The notes: generated from the sequence alone by a model not told the origin. Positions 47,126 to 56,774 are shown, counted from the first letter of the stretch. The stretch: 64,000 nucleotides of DNA from UBA3937 sp050951585 (GCA_050951585.1 JBMNJI010000012.1:8070-72069), one strand, 5' to 3'. Translations and numbers: made by a program.

Positions 47126-48745
47126 TTGTTGAATAGAAGGAAAAAAAGCCTGCTAAAAAGTCAAAACAAAACACTAAAGGGAAGGATTTTTCCTTTTGTT
47201 TTTCTGCTGGCTTTTTTTGCCCAAAGTGTTCCCTCGCCGGCTTTGGCTTTGCCGACTACTGAGCTAAACAGCAAGATCAGGGATTTTTTCCAGGCGAAGG
47301 TCAAAAGCAGTAATCAGTTCATTGATAATCTCAATAAAACTGCGGACGGGTTAGTGAATAATTCAATCGGGACAGTCTCTTTCTATACCCGGCAGGGCTT
47401 TTCTACCTTAGAAACCTTAACCGGCTTGAGCGAGCAGAATCAACTTTATCGCTATAGCAAGAATAATTGGCAGAAAACGATTGGTTTGGGGCTGGGTGTA
47501 ATTAAAGGGACCAAGGATTTTGCCACGGGGACGGTTTTTCTGCTGGCCTATTTGGAAAGCTCACCGGCGCGCACCATTGCGCTGGCCTATAATGTGCTGG
47601 AAAGACCCCAGGAATACAAAGAGAAAGCCATCAGCGGAGGAAAGACAGTCGCCGGCATTCTGGCGAATCCGGTACCGTTGGTTGGCGGCATCTATCAATG
47701 GGGAAAAAGCACATATGTCGAGGCCCAAAAAGATCCTCTGAAATTGGGTCAATTGCAGGGGGAGGTAGGCGTATTTGGGGCCTCACTCTTTGTCGGAGGC
47801 GGCCAATTAAAGGCAATTGGTGCGGCCAATAAAGCCAGGAAGGTTGCGGTAACCGGCAGTATTGCTAAGAATACTTCTCCGGTGAAGAAATTTAACTGGG
47901 CAGCATTAATACCTGATTTACCGACAATCAATCTGGGTTTTGGCAGTGCCATTCCCGTTGGCGTTGGCGCTGGGAAAGGCATTACCGCAAAAATAACCTC
48001 GGGATTTCCGCAAACGAAGAATATGGTTTTCACTTCTTCGGTGGCAGATTCCGGCAGGCTTAAGGCTATTAAAACATCTGCAGATGGGCGATTTTCCATC
48101 ACGGAATATCCATTCCTAGTTAAAAGTCGGGGCAGTATCCTGAAAAGTAATGATCCTAAATATGCCTGGATTAAAGATCTTACCACTACTTCGGAAATGA
48201 GAGCATGTTTACGAGAATGGGGGAAATCAGCATTTACCCCATGGCGGAATCTCTTAACAAAAGAGGAGAAAGCGGCCATCTTTGATTACACGTTTAGTTC
48301 CAAATTGGTGAACCCTATACTTAGGGGAATCAACAAAGATTATAACCCGGCAGCTTTAGAACAAATAAAACTAATCAGTAGCGGGCTGCAAAAAGCGGAA
48401 TTACCGGAGATGTACTTATTCAGAGGCTCAGGTTATCGTTTTTTAGGAGATCTGGAGGGTCTGCCTATGAACGAGTTAATCGGGAAAACGGTTGAAATGA
48501 AAGGGTTTGTAAGCACGAGTCTTTTCCCAAATGCTCTCTTTGTGGATGGGGTCCAGATAGTTATTAAAGTTCCTCGGGGAGTGAACGGCGGATACTTGGG
48601 TTTGGATGATTTGAGTAGATTTCCCTTGGAATCTGAAGTCTTATTGCAGTATGGTCAAAAGTTGAAAATATTAGAGGTACAGCAGCTACCAGAAGAAATC
48701 TGGTATAAAGGAGGTTTACATATAGTGGCGGAGATAATCCCATAA
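47126..48745 (+). CDS. ART-5: secreted ADP-ribosyltransferase-like protein
   Basis: TTG 47126 lies 9 nt after GGGAGGG; the longer frame from 47108 would start inside that site. Signal peptide 1-41 (cut near ALA). The pre-toxin DNA is almost identical to ART-3 over long stretches (around 47520-47830), yet the ART domain is divergent: R433 in LFRGSG, S463-T-S and E502-S-E504, with a VLLQYGQ ending. The linker is short. About 539 aa. This contrast is direct evidence of modular exchange or unequal divergence within the array. Confidence 0.73.
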   Translation: MLNRRKKSLLKSQNKTLKGRIFPFVFLLAFFAQSVPSPALALPTTELNSKIRDFFQAKVKSSNQFIDNLNKTADGLVNNSIGTVSFYTRQGFSTLETLTGLSEQNQLYRYSKNNWQKTIGLGLGVIKGTKDFATGTVFLLAYLESSPARTIALAYNVLERPQEYKEKAISGGKTVAGILANPVPLVGGIYQWGKSTYVEAQKDPLKLGQLQGEVGVFGASLFVGGGQLKAIGAANKARKVAVTGSIAKNTSPVKKFNWAALIPDLPTINLGFGSAIPVGVGAGKGITAKITSGFPQTKNMVFTSSVADSGRLKAIKTSADGRFSITEYPFLVKSRGSILKSNDPKYAWIKDLTTTSEMRACLREWGKSAFTPWRNLLTKEEKAAIFDYTFSSKLVNPILRGINKDYNPAALEQIKLISSGLQKAELPEMYLFRGSGYRFLGDLEGLPMNELIGKTVEMKGFVSTSLFPNALFVDGVQIVIKVPRGVNGGYLGLDDLSRFPLESEVLLQYGQKLKILEVQQLPEEIWYKGGLHIVAEIIP

Positions 48746-48812
48746 TCAATTTCTTGGGCTTATTCGCTTATTCTCAGCGTCATCTTTGAGCAGGTAGGAG
48801 GGAAATATTAAA

Positions 48813-50510
48813 GTGCCAGTTTTTTGTCTCCGGAAAGTTAAAATAACTATAGTTGCCACTATTCTATTGCTGGCGTGGGTTTTATTCTGTGTACCGACTC
48901 CTGCCTTGGCGCTTGATTTCAAGATCAGAGAATTCTTTGGGAACAAGGTTGAGAGGAGCGACCGGTTTATTGATAATTTTAATGAAAAAGCGGACGGAAT
49001 CGTCAATGATTCAATAAACTCAGTATCTTTCTACACCAGACAGGGTTTTTCTGCCTTAGAAACCCTCACCGGATTAAGTGAGCAGAATCAGCTTTATCGC
49101 TATAGCAAAAATAATTGGCTGAAAACGATTGGTTTTGGGTTGGGCGTTCTGGAAGGAACAAAGGATTTTACTGCGGGTACGGCATCTCTGCTGGCCTATT
49201 TGGAAAGCTCACCGGCCCGGGTGGTTACGCTGGCCTATAATGTGCAGGAAAGGCCGCAGGAATACAAAGAGAAGGCCCTCAGCGGAGGAAAGACTGTCGC
49301 CGGTATACTGGCGAATCCGGTACCGCTGGTTGGCGGCCTCTACCAATGGGGGAAAAATACTTATGTGGAGGCTCGCCAAGATCCGCTGAAAATGGGTCAA
49401 TTACAGGGGGAGGTTGCTACTTTCGGGGCGACGCTCTTGCTTGGAGGCAGTCAGGTCAGAGCACTGACCGCGTCTAATAAAGCAATCAATACGGCGAAGG
49501 CCGGTAGTATGATGGAAAACGCCGCGTCTTTGGCTAACACAGGTGCTCTGGCTAATACGGGAACTATAGCAAGTGCAGGTACGCTGGCCAATACAGGTGT
49601 GGTTGTGCCTGGCGGGATCTTGGCTAAGGTGACGGCGGCGTATAAGAATATGGACATCGGTGGTCTAATCCCTGATTTTTCCCGTCTGAATTTTGGCCTT
49701 GCGGGAACTCCTGTTTTAGCGGCATCGACCGGTAAATCAATCGGAGGGATCACTCTTAAAGGGGCAATGCCTAAGCATTATCTATACTCTGAAACAACTG
49801 CAGCAACATCCAACAAAGCTGTGAGCACTTTTGCTTCGGCCGAAACAAAAACAGCGGTAAAGTATCCTCTGGATGTAGAAAAACTGCAGAGGGGTGTTTT
49901 AAAAAATCCGGAATATTTCTGGATTAGAGAGTTGTGCGTACCTACTTCGCTTTTAAGAAATTATTATGAGTGGGGTAAGAAGCAATTTGAGATCGTGGAA
50001 AGGATACTTCTTCCGCAAGAGAAAGAGGCGATTTCTCGTTATACAGTAAATGCCCGTCCTTATAACTCAGTTCTAAGGGGGGCTGACGAAAAAGTATCTC
50101 CCCAGATCACTACAGATCTTCAGCACATCACAAACGGTTTAAATAAATGCAGTATAACTGAGCCTATTTATGTTTTTCGGGGAACCACAAAAACATGTTT
50201 AGGGAGATTAGCCTGCTTACCGCCGGAAAGGTTAGTGGGCCAAGAAATAGTTGAAAAAGGGTTAATGAGTACAAGTATGTATCCGAGACCGGCTTTTATT
50301 GGTGGATGGAATGGGAATGGGCTGGCGATGGTCATAAAAGTACCCGAGGGGACTAAAGGGGCGTATCTTGGAGATTTAAGCTCTTTACCTCATGAAGCGG
50401 AGGTCTTATTTCCTCCGGGGCAAAAGCTGATCATAAAAGAAGCAGACTGGATCTTAGATCAGGCTACGTGGCCGGATGGCATCCATCTTGTTGTTGAATT
50501 ACAATCATGA
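48813..50510 (+). CDS. ART-6: secreted ADP-ribosyltransferase-like protein
   Basis: GTG start 10 nt after AGGAGGG. Signal peptide 1-33 (cut near ALA). First-subtype pre-toxin part (EGTKDFTAG, DPLKMGQLQGE). The linker contains a degenerate repeat of the type LANTGT/ASAGT/LANTGV at about residues 238-265. ART domain: R456 in VFRGTT, S486-T-S, E528-A-E530, with LFPPGQKL closing it. The closest catalytic relative in the array is ART-7, which shares PHEAEVLFPPG although its pre-toxin subtype differs. 565 aa. The triad is complete. Confidence 0.73.
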   Translation: MPVFCLRKVKITIVATILLLAWVLFCVPTPALALDFKIREFFGNKVERSDRFIDNFNEKADGIVNDSINSVSFYTRQGFSALETLTGLSEQNQLYRYSKNNWLKTIGFGLGVLEGTKDFTAGTASLLAYLESSPARVVTLAYNVQERPQEYKEKALSGGKTVAGILANPVPLVGGLYQWGKNTYVEARQDPLKMGQLQGEVATFGATLLLGGSQVRALTASNKAINTAKAGSMMENAASLANTGALANTGTIASAGTLANTGVVVPGGILAKVTAAYKNMDIGGLIPDFSRLNFGLAGTPVLAASTGKSIGGITLKGAMPKHYLYSETTAATSNKAVSTFASAETKTAVKYPLDVEKLQRGVLKNPEYFWIRELCVPTSLLRNYYEWGKKQFEIVERILLPQEKEAISRYTVNARPYNSVLRGADEKVSPQITTDLQHITNGLNKCSITEPIYVFRGTTKTCLGRLACLPPERLVGQEIVEKGLMSTSMYPRPAFIGGWNGNGLAMVIKVPEGTKGAYLGDLSSLPHEAEVLFPPGQKLIIKEADWILDQATWPDGIHLVVELQS

Positions 50511-50597
50511 CTTGTGGGATAATGGCATAATTGAATAGTCCGCATTAAGCAGTGAAAATAGTACGTATATTGATGTGGATGGGATAGTGAGGCGGTT

Positions 50598-52172
50598 GTG
50601 GTGATTTCTCCTCAAAAAAAGAAAATAGGAGCCGGATTATTATTGCTGCTTTTATGGGGACAGTGCTTTCCGTGGAGAGTAATGGCCTATGATGTACAGG
50701 CGTTTATCAAGGAATTTACCGGTTCACAGGTCAAGGAGAGCAACGAGATTATTAAGCTGAATAAGGCGAAGATCAAGACAAGTGTCGATAAAGTGGCCCA
50801 GTGGTATGAAAATAAATGGCTCGACGGTATTTCTTATCTGGAAGGCAAAACGGGCTTGAACGAACAATGCAAGCCCTATGGGGTTTTAAAAACTTATAAT
50901 CTACTTAATCTTGGCTTTAACTGTGGTGTATTGAAAGGAGCCGGTGAGCTCGGGGCAGAAATGTATTCTTTTGTAGCAACGTTGCCAACTGCCCCGGAGC
51001 GGATCGTCAATTTTGGCTTTAAATATGCCGAAGATCCTAAGCAGTATCAGGATATGATCACTAACGGGGCTAAAACGGTTGCCGGGGTTGTCTTAAATCC
51101 TGCACCTTTCTTGAAAGGTGTATACGGGTATGGCAAAAATGCTTATTTAGAAGCGGCCCAAGATCCGCTTACCCTGGGGACTTTACACGGTGAAGTGGCA
51201 GTGTTTCTGGGGTCGTTCTTAATTGGCGGAGGGCAAATCAAAGGAGCCGGCAAGGCGGTAAAAGGCCTAAGTGGGGTGCCGTTAAGCGCGAAAGTATCAT
51301 CGGGTACCGGTATTAACTGGGGTGCTATCGTGCCTGATTTTTCGAAAACATATTCCTATGCAGCAACACCTGTTTTAGCTGCGAAAACCGGCAAGTCAGT
51401 AGGTACGGTCGGACTAAATATAAATAAAGGAAGTGCAAAGATAGATTTTTACCCGATCATCAATACAAATTTACCGAAAGTGATAAAAAATACGGGATCG
51501 ACCGAGACAAAGATTGGGGTGGCATATCCTCTCGAAGTAGAAAAAGCTAAGAATTTTTTACGTAACCAGGATTATTCTTGGATCAGAAAACTAAAGGCGC
51601 CTGAAAGATTGAGAGACGATTTATTCCGGTGGGGGGCCGCCCAGTATCAGATTTGGGAAAAAAGATTATTGCCGGAAGAAAAAAAGGTGATTACGGATTA
51701 TACTAAGATAGGTTCATTACATAATGTTGTTTTAAGGAAAGAAATAGATCTGGACAACGCATATATGCAACTGGTGCTTGAGGAGATTAATCTGATCATT
51801 AATGGCGTAAAGAAATCTACGTTACCGGAATCTATTCTTGTTTTTCGGGGAACGTCCAGAAAAGAGCTGGGGCAGTATGCGTACTTACCGCCGAAACAGT
51901 TAATCGGAAAAGTGATTACGGAAAAAGGCTTGATGAGTACCAGTTTATTTCCGCTCAGGAAATTTGTTAAACTTGACGAAGGGCTATTTATGGTCATTAA
52001 GGTGTCGAAAGGGACAAAAGGGGCTTATCTCGGGGAGTTAACCATGTATCCGCATGAAGCGGAGGTCCTGTTCCCGCCCGGTACGAAGCTGATCATCAGG
52101 GAGGCGGACTTGCTGCGGGATGAAGGTTGGTTTTCCCATGGATTGGCGATTGCGGCGGAGATCATTGAGTAA
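50598..52172 (+). CDS. ART-7: secreted ADP-ribosyltransferase-like protein
   Basis: Starts at GTG 50598 (or 50601) after GTGAGGCGG. Signal peptide 1-30 (six Leu in a row, cut near VMA). Second-subtype pre-toxin part, as in ART-2: IKTSVDKVAQW, LEGKTGLNEQCKPY, LPTAPERIVNFGFKYAEDP and DPLTLGTLHGE. The ART domain is of the ART-6 kind: R417 in VFRGT, S447-T-S, E487-A-E489 in PHEAEVLFPPG. So it pairs the ART-2 front with the ART-6 tip. 524 aa, full triad. Last gene of the dense run. Confidence 0.73.
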   Translation: MVISPQKKKIGAGLLLLLLWGQCFPWRVMAYDVQAFIKEFTGSQVKESNEIIKLNKAKIKTSVDKVAQWYENKWLDGISYLEGKTGLNEQCKPYGVLKTYNLLNLGFNCGVLKGAGELGAEMYSFVATLPTAPERIVNFGFKYAEDPKQYQDMITNGAKTVAGVVLNPAPFLKGVYGYGKNAYLEAAQDPLTLGTLHGEVAVFLGSFLIGGGQIKGAGKAVKGLSGVPLSAKVSSGTGINWGAIVPDFSKTYSYAATPVLAAKTGKSVGTVGLNINKGSAKIDFYPIINTNLPKVIKNTGSTETKIGVAYPLEVEKAKNFLRNQDYSWIRKLKAPERLRDDLFRWGAAQYQIWEKRLLPEEKKVITDYTKIGSLHNVVLRKEIDLDNAYMQLVLEEINLIINGVKKSTLPESILVFRGTSRKELGQYAYLPPKQLIGKVITEKGLMSTSLFPLRKFVKLDEGLFMVIKVSKGTKGAYLGELTMYPHEAEVLFPPGTKLIIREADLLRDEGWFSHGLAIAAEIIE

Positions 52173-52220
52173 GAGGGGTGACAATATCACACGATAAACA
52201 CACAAGGAGTCAGCTTACTA

Positions 52221-52248
52221 TTGAAATCTTTCTTTGTTTTGATATAAT
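52221..52248 (+). promoter_or_regulatory. Sigma-A promoter of the riboswitch-ribU unit
   Basis: TTGAAA (52221-52226), 16-bp spacer, perfect TATAAT (52243-52248), about 25 bp before the riboswitch. Confidence 0.75.
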
Positions 52249-52273
52249 AACAGGTGAACAATTGAAGATAGTT

Positions 52274-52470
52274 CCTTCGGGGTCAGGTGTAATTCCTTAC
52301 CGGCGGTAAAGCCCGCGAGCCATAAGATGGTTGATCCGGTGTCATTCCGGAGCCGACAGTGATAGTCTGGAGGGGAGAAGGGAGGATTGTTGTAGCATGA
52401 GATATACTCATGATATGATTTGCCTTGTCTAACCCGAAGGATCATTCCTTGGGGTTTATTATTTTTTCTG
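52274..52470 (+). promoter_or_regulatory. FMN riboswitch (RFN element) controlling ribU
   Basis: The aptamer has the RFN landmarks CCTTCGGGGTCAGGTG, TACCGGCGGT, AGCCCGCGAGC, GATCCGGTG, TTCCGGAGCCGACAGT, ATAGTCTGGA and GGGAGAAGG. The 5' strand CCTTCGGG (52274-52281) is exactly complementary to CCCGAAGG (52433-52440), which is also the left arm of the terminator. FMN binding should hold the 5' strand in P1 and free the terminator; without FMN the antiterminator forms and ribU is transcribed. Confidence 0.93.
52431..52467 (+). terminator. Riboswitch-controlled terminator before ribU
   Basis: AACCCGAAGGA / TCCTTGGGGTT, one internal mismatch, followed by TATTATTTTTT. It competes with the antiterminator described for the riboswitch. 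Confidence 0.85.
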
Positions 52471-52502
52471 AATAACTTGTTTGTGAAGGAGAAGATGTCA
52501 AA

Positions 52503-53075
52503 ATGACCACAAAAAAATTAGTACGCATTGGTTTCTTAACTGCCCTTGGTGTATTGTTAATGCTCATTGCTTTTCCCTTGCCTTTTTTTCCAGAGTTTTT
52601 GACCTATGATTTTGGCGATGTTCCGGGGATTATTGCCACTTTTGCTTTTGGACCGGTGGCTGGTGTATTGGTTCAGTTATCGAAATGTATCTTAGGTTAC
52701 CTGTTCGGTCTTTCGAAAGCCGGTATTATCGGCATGGCAGCTAATTTTGTAGCCGGTGGCACGATGGTTTTAGTGGCGGGGTTGGTTTATCAATACCGGA
52801 AGACGAAGCTAAGGGCGGTCTTGGCACTTGCGATAGGGTCGGTCGTTGCTTCCCTGGCCATGTCAGTGGCAAATTACTATATTTTCTTTCCGCTATGGGG
52901 CTTCCCGACAGAAGGAATTATTCCCATGATGGTTACGGTCGTGTTTCCTTTTAATATGGCGAAATTTATTATTTCTTCCACCATTACTTTCTTTGTCTAT
53001 AAGGCGGTCAAAAATGCGCTCGAAGAAGCAGAATTAAAACAGGCGAAGAAAAGATTAAGTGATGACAGAGCTTAG
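52503..53075 (+). CDS. ribU: Riboflavin transporter RibU (ECF S component)
   Basis: Substrate-binding membrane subunit that imports riboflavin with a shared ECF energising module. Six hydrophobic segments, with LVRIGFLTALGVLLMLI, LTYDFGDVPGIIATFAFGP and SMSVANYYIFFPL, match the RibU/ECF S-component family. The FMN riboswitch directly upstream supports the riboflavin assignment. 190 aa; ATG at 52503 behind GAAGGAGAAG. The ECF ATPase and T subunits are not in the window. Confidence 0.9.
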   Translation: MTTKKLVRIGFLTALGVLLMLIAFPLPFFPEFLTYDFGDVPGIIATFAFGPVAGVLVQLSKCILGYLFGLSKAGIIGMAANFVAGGTMVLVAGLVYQYRKTKLRAVLALAIGSVVASLAMSVANYYIFFPLWGFPTEGIIPMMVTVVFPFNMAKFIISSTITFFVYKAVKNALEEAELKQAKKRLSDDRA

Positions 53076-53124
53076 TTAATTGTGATAGTATTGAAGCTGT
53101 AATCAACTTGAGGGGGAGATTTCA

Positions 53125-54198
53125 GTGAAGATAGGGCTGATTGGTTTACCATCCACAGGGAAAACGACTTTTTTTAACCTCTTGACCAACGCTAAAGCTG
53201 AGACCGGTTCCGGAAAAACAGAAGCAAATATGGGCACGGCGAGAGTGCCTGATAAACGGATTGATTTTTTGAGTGATTTATATCAACCGCGCAAAACGAT
53301 TTATGCGCAGATTGATTTTATTGATATTGCCGGACTGGTTAGCGGTCAGGATGGACAGAAATCCGGCTCCGGGAAATTTTTAAATGATGTTCGGGTTTGC
53401 GACGCGCTGGTGCATGTTTTAAAAGCTTTTCGGGATCCTTTAACGGACGAGGGTAGTATTAATCCGGCGAGTGATTTAGAGACAGTAGAGACAGAGATCT
53501 TGTTTGCCGATATGGAGTTAATTGAAAAAAGAATTGAACGTATTCGTGCCGGAAAGAAGATTACGAAGGAAAACCAGGAAGAACTGGAGCGTCTCGAAAA
53601 ATGCTATCAGGTTCTGGAGGAAGGCAAATCGATGCGCGATGTGGAGCTTTCCGAAGAAGAAAGAACTGCCATGCGTAACTATGCTTTCCTGACGGAAAAA
53701 CCGCGCTTAGCCGTAGTAAATCTTGATGAAGACCAATACAAGACAAAGGAATATCCACACCGGGCGAAACTGGTGGCATTATGCGCCGAGAAGAACATCC
53801 CCCTGCTGGAAATTTGTGCCCAAATGGAGTTGGAAATTGGTGAACTGGGGGAGGAAGACAAAGCGCTTTTTATGGCTGATTTAGGGCTTACCGAAACAGG
53901 GATAGAAGTATTAGCGCGAAATGTATATGCCCACTTAGGATTGATTGCCTTTTTTACCGTCGGGGAAGACGAGGTTAGGGCATGGACTATTTCTCAGGGG
54001 ATTACCGCTAAGGAAGCTGCCGGAAAAATCCATTCCGATATTGAACGGGGCTTTATTCGGGCGGAAGTGGTCAAATACAACGATATCTTTACCCTGGGGT
54101 CAATGGCGAAAGTAAAGGATAATGGACTTTTCAGGTTGGAGGGGAAAACATATATCGTTGAAGACGGCGACATTATTAATTTCCGCTTTAATGTTTAG
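53125..54198 (+). CDS. ychF: Ribosome-binding OBG-family ATPase YchF
   Basis: P-loop protein of the Obg family that hydrolyses ATP rather than GTP and associates with ribosomes, with redox-sensitive control in some species. G1 is LIGLPSTGKTTFFNLL, G3 is DIAGL, and the specificity position has NLDE instead of NKxD, which fits ATP preference. The C-terminal TGS domain includes FTVGEDEVRAWTI and VKYNDIFTLGS. GTG start after GGGGGAGA. 357 aa, typical. A conserved housekeeping gene placed inside the ART array. Confidence 0.95.
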   Translation: MKIGLIGLPSTGKTTFFNLLTNAKAETGSGKTEANMGTARVPDKRIDFLSDLYQPRKTIYAQIDFIDIAGLVSGQDGQKSGSGKFLNDVRVCDALVHVLKAFRDPLTDEGSINPASDLETVETEILFADMELIEKRIERIRAGKKITKENQEELERLEKCYQVLEEGKSMRDVELSEEERTAMRNYAFLTEKPRLAVVNLDEDQYKTKEYPHRAKLVALCAEKNIPLLEICAQMELEIGELGEEDKALFMADLGLTETGIEVLARNVYAHLGLIAFFTVGEDEVRAWTISQGITAKEAAGKIHSDIERGFIRAEVVKYNDIFTLGSMAKVKDNGLFRLEGKTYIVEDGDIINFRFNV

Positions 54199-54248
54199 AA
54201 ATAGTAGCCATGAATTCATTCCGGAGGGAAAAAGGTGGAGAGCTAAAG

Positions 54249-55910
54249 ATGTGGTTTTTTTCACCGCAAATAGTCAAAATAATTGCTAATATTACATTAA
54301 TTGGGCTGGGGTTTCTCTCAGTTCCTGGTTCCACCTTTGCTTTTAACTTGAATGCCAGGGGCTTTTTTACGAAAAAAGTTGATGCAAGCGATCAGTTTAT
54401 CCGCAATCTTAATCTTCAAGCTGATTGTATTGTCGATACAACTGCCGGAGCAGTCACGTTCTATACTGAACATGCCTTTTCTGCCATCGAAAAGCTGACA
54501 GGTCTTAGTACGCAGAATCAACTGTATCGCTATGGCAAAAACAACAGTTTGGCAACGGTTGGGTTCGGACTTGGGTAATTAAAAGGGACAAAAGATTTTG
54601 CCACGGGGACAGTGTCTCTGCTTGCCTATCTGGATAGTATGCCGGCCCGTACGGTTACCCTGGCCTATAATGTGCAGGAAAGGCCGCTGGAATACAAAGC
54701 GAAGGTCATCAACGGAGGGAAAAATGTCGCCGCTGTTCTGCAAAATCCGTTGCCACTTCTTGGCGGTATCTATCAATGGGGTTATCACACTTACACCGAG
54801 GCCCAAAAAGACCCGCTGAAAAAGGGTCAGTTGTATGGGGAAGGGACTGTTTTTGTCGGGACATTTTTACTGGGGGGAGGGCAGCTAAAAGGAGCTGTCT
54901 CTGCCCAGCAAGCGGTTAAGGCGTCGCAGACCGGCACGCTGGCTACCGGCAAGCTAGCTACCGGTACGCTGGGGAAAGCCGGCGCCGTCACCAAGGTAAG
55001 CTCGAGCGCCGGGAAGGCAGTTTTTACGCAGGGGGGGATGCAGGCGACTACCGGTGTAGCGGCGAAAACCGGCACCGTGGCCGGGAGCGCATCTACCGGT
55101 ATTTTAGCCCAAGTAGCCGCTTCCCTGAAAAGAATGGACTGGGGAGCCTTGATCCCTGATTTTTCTGCTCTTCATCTCGGTTTTGGGGCAGCCACTCCTA
55201 CTTTGGCCGGTCCAGGTAAAGTATTTAATGTTAAGGCACATTCGGTAGTTCCTCCGCTTAAAACTGCTGATACCGCACCGAATAAGCTGCCAAAGTATCC
55301 AATCAACCCCAACGCGAATCTTGATAATTATCCCTGGATCTTTGATAAAATTGTTCCGGAAAAATTGGAGTATCAAATGAGTAGGTGGGGTGATAAAGCC
55401 TTCGCTGATTGGCGTCATGCTTTAACCAGAGATGAAAAGTTGGCCATTAGTGCATATACTAAAAACGGTTATAAGAAGATAAATGCCGTCTTAAGAGGGA
55501 CAGCGACTCCAAAGGATTATATTGCGCAAACCCATAAGCAGATTGATTTGCTTAGTAGTGCTTTGCGGAAAGCAATCATGCCGGAAACGATTCTTACTTT
55601 TCGCACCACAAGCTTTACGCCCTTAGGGAAATTAGCGGATCTGAAACCGTACGAATTAATCGGAAAAACTATTCAGGAAAAAGGCTTTTTCAGTACGAGT
55701 CTTCTTCCCAATTATTATCAACCGGGTAGATTATATCTGGTCGTAAAAGTGCCGCAGGGAGTAAACGCAGCATATGTGGCAAAATTAAGCCCATTTCCCC
55801 ATGAACTGGAGGTAATAATAAACCGCGGACACGAAATGAGAATTAATGGCGCCCTCCGGTTAAACGATGCGAAAGAATCTTTGCTTATAGAGGCAGAAAT
55901 AATCCGTTAG
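54249..55910 (+). pseudogene. ART-8: secreted ADP-ribosyltransferase-like protein with in-frame stop
   Basis: Signal peptide 1-31 (cut near TFA), helices FFTKKVDASDQF and the TGLSTQNQLYRYGKNN stretch, then an in-frame TAA at 54576-54578. The same frame continues LKGTKDFATGTVSLLAYLDS and PARTVTLAYNVQER to 55910. The stop falls exactly where ART-3 is broken. A long Thr/Gly/Lys linker (TGTLATGKLATGTLGKAG) follows. ART domain: R452 in TFRTT, S482-T-S, E519-L-E521 (numbering through the stop). ATG 54249 follows GGTGGAG by 8 nt. A downstream ATG at 54612 could give a product without a signal peptide. Confidence 0.7.
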
Positions 55911-55932
55911 CACGGAAATAATACGTTAGTCC

Positions 55933-55961
55933 TTGATTAGCAACCAAAGAAAATGTATAAT
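55933..55961 (+). promoter_or_regulatory. Sigma-A promoter upstream of ART-9
   Basis: TTGATT (55933-55938), 17-bp spacer, perfect TATAAT (55956-55961), about 110 bp before the decayed ART-9. Confidence 0.6.
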
Positions 55962-56071
55962 GAAGGTGAATTGTCAAATAGTTATGAATAATATCGAATA
56001 TACTGGTTAATATCCTTAGCGAAAGACATGACAAGCTCGGTGTTTTCTGGCTTTTGAGGAGGCCTTCTTCG

Positions 56072-56614
56072 ATGCATCATTTCCGTTCTGCGTTAATCAG
56101 AATAGTGGCAAAGATCATCCTCATTGGCATGACTGTGCTCTGGATACCGAGTCCTGTCTTGGCTTTTGATTTTTCGTTGCGAGATTTTTTTCGGCAAAAG
56201 GTAGAGAAAAGTGACCGCTTTACGAATAGTATTAATAGCAAAGCAGATGGAGTTAAATAAGATTATTAATAATGCTCCCCCACTGGAAGAGCCGATAATT
56301 CTTTTTAGAGTATCATCAAAATCTTTTTTGGCGACAAATTTAGGTTACCGGCTAAAGAGATGATCGGGGAAGAAATAACGGATAGAGGGTTTTTCTCGGC
56401 AAGTATTTTGCCGCAAAGATCCCACCGCAATGTTGATTTGATTATCAGAGTGCCTGAGGGAACTCCCGGTGCGTATATCAAGAAAGCAAGCTTGTATCCG
56501 GAAGAATTGGAGTTTGTTTTATTAAAACCTAGAATGAGAATAGTTGATGTAGAGCATTTTCGTCCCCAGAGTGAATACGAAAAATTTATTACTACAGTTG
56601 AAATCATCAAATAA
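56072..56614 (+). pseudogene. ART-9: internally deleted remnant of the ART family
   Basis: An intact signal peptide and first helix (DFSLRDFFRQKVEKSDRF, through NSKADG) stop at TAA 56258-56260. Directly after, in another frame, comes the ART-10-like catalytic start (NAPPLEEPIILFRVSS). A second frameshift near 56335 then leads to MIGEEITDRGFF, SAS where STS is expected and E-L-E in PEELEFVLL, ending at 56614. About 300-350 codons of pre-toxin and linker are missing compared with ART-10. The ribosome site GAGGAGG and a promoter survive, so decay looks recent. Confidence 0.75.
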
Positions 56615-56774
56615 TTGACTCATACTTAAATCTATTTCGAATATAAGACCACGGTCAACGGATGATCATTAGGGAAATAAAGCCGTTTGGAGACGAGTTT
56701 TGGTGGGACTCAGATGGATTTTATATGGTTGTGGATATACTGCCAAAATAAAGCATTGAGGAGGGTAATCGAAA

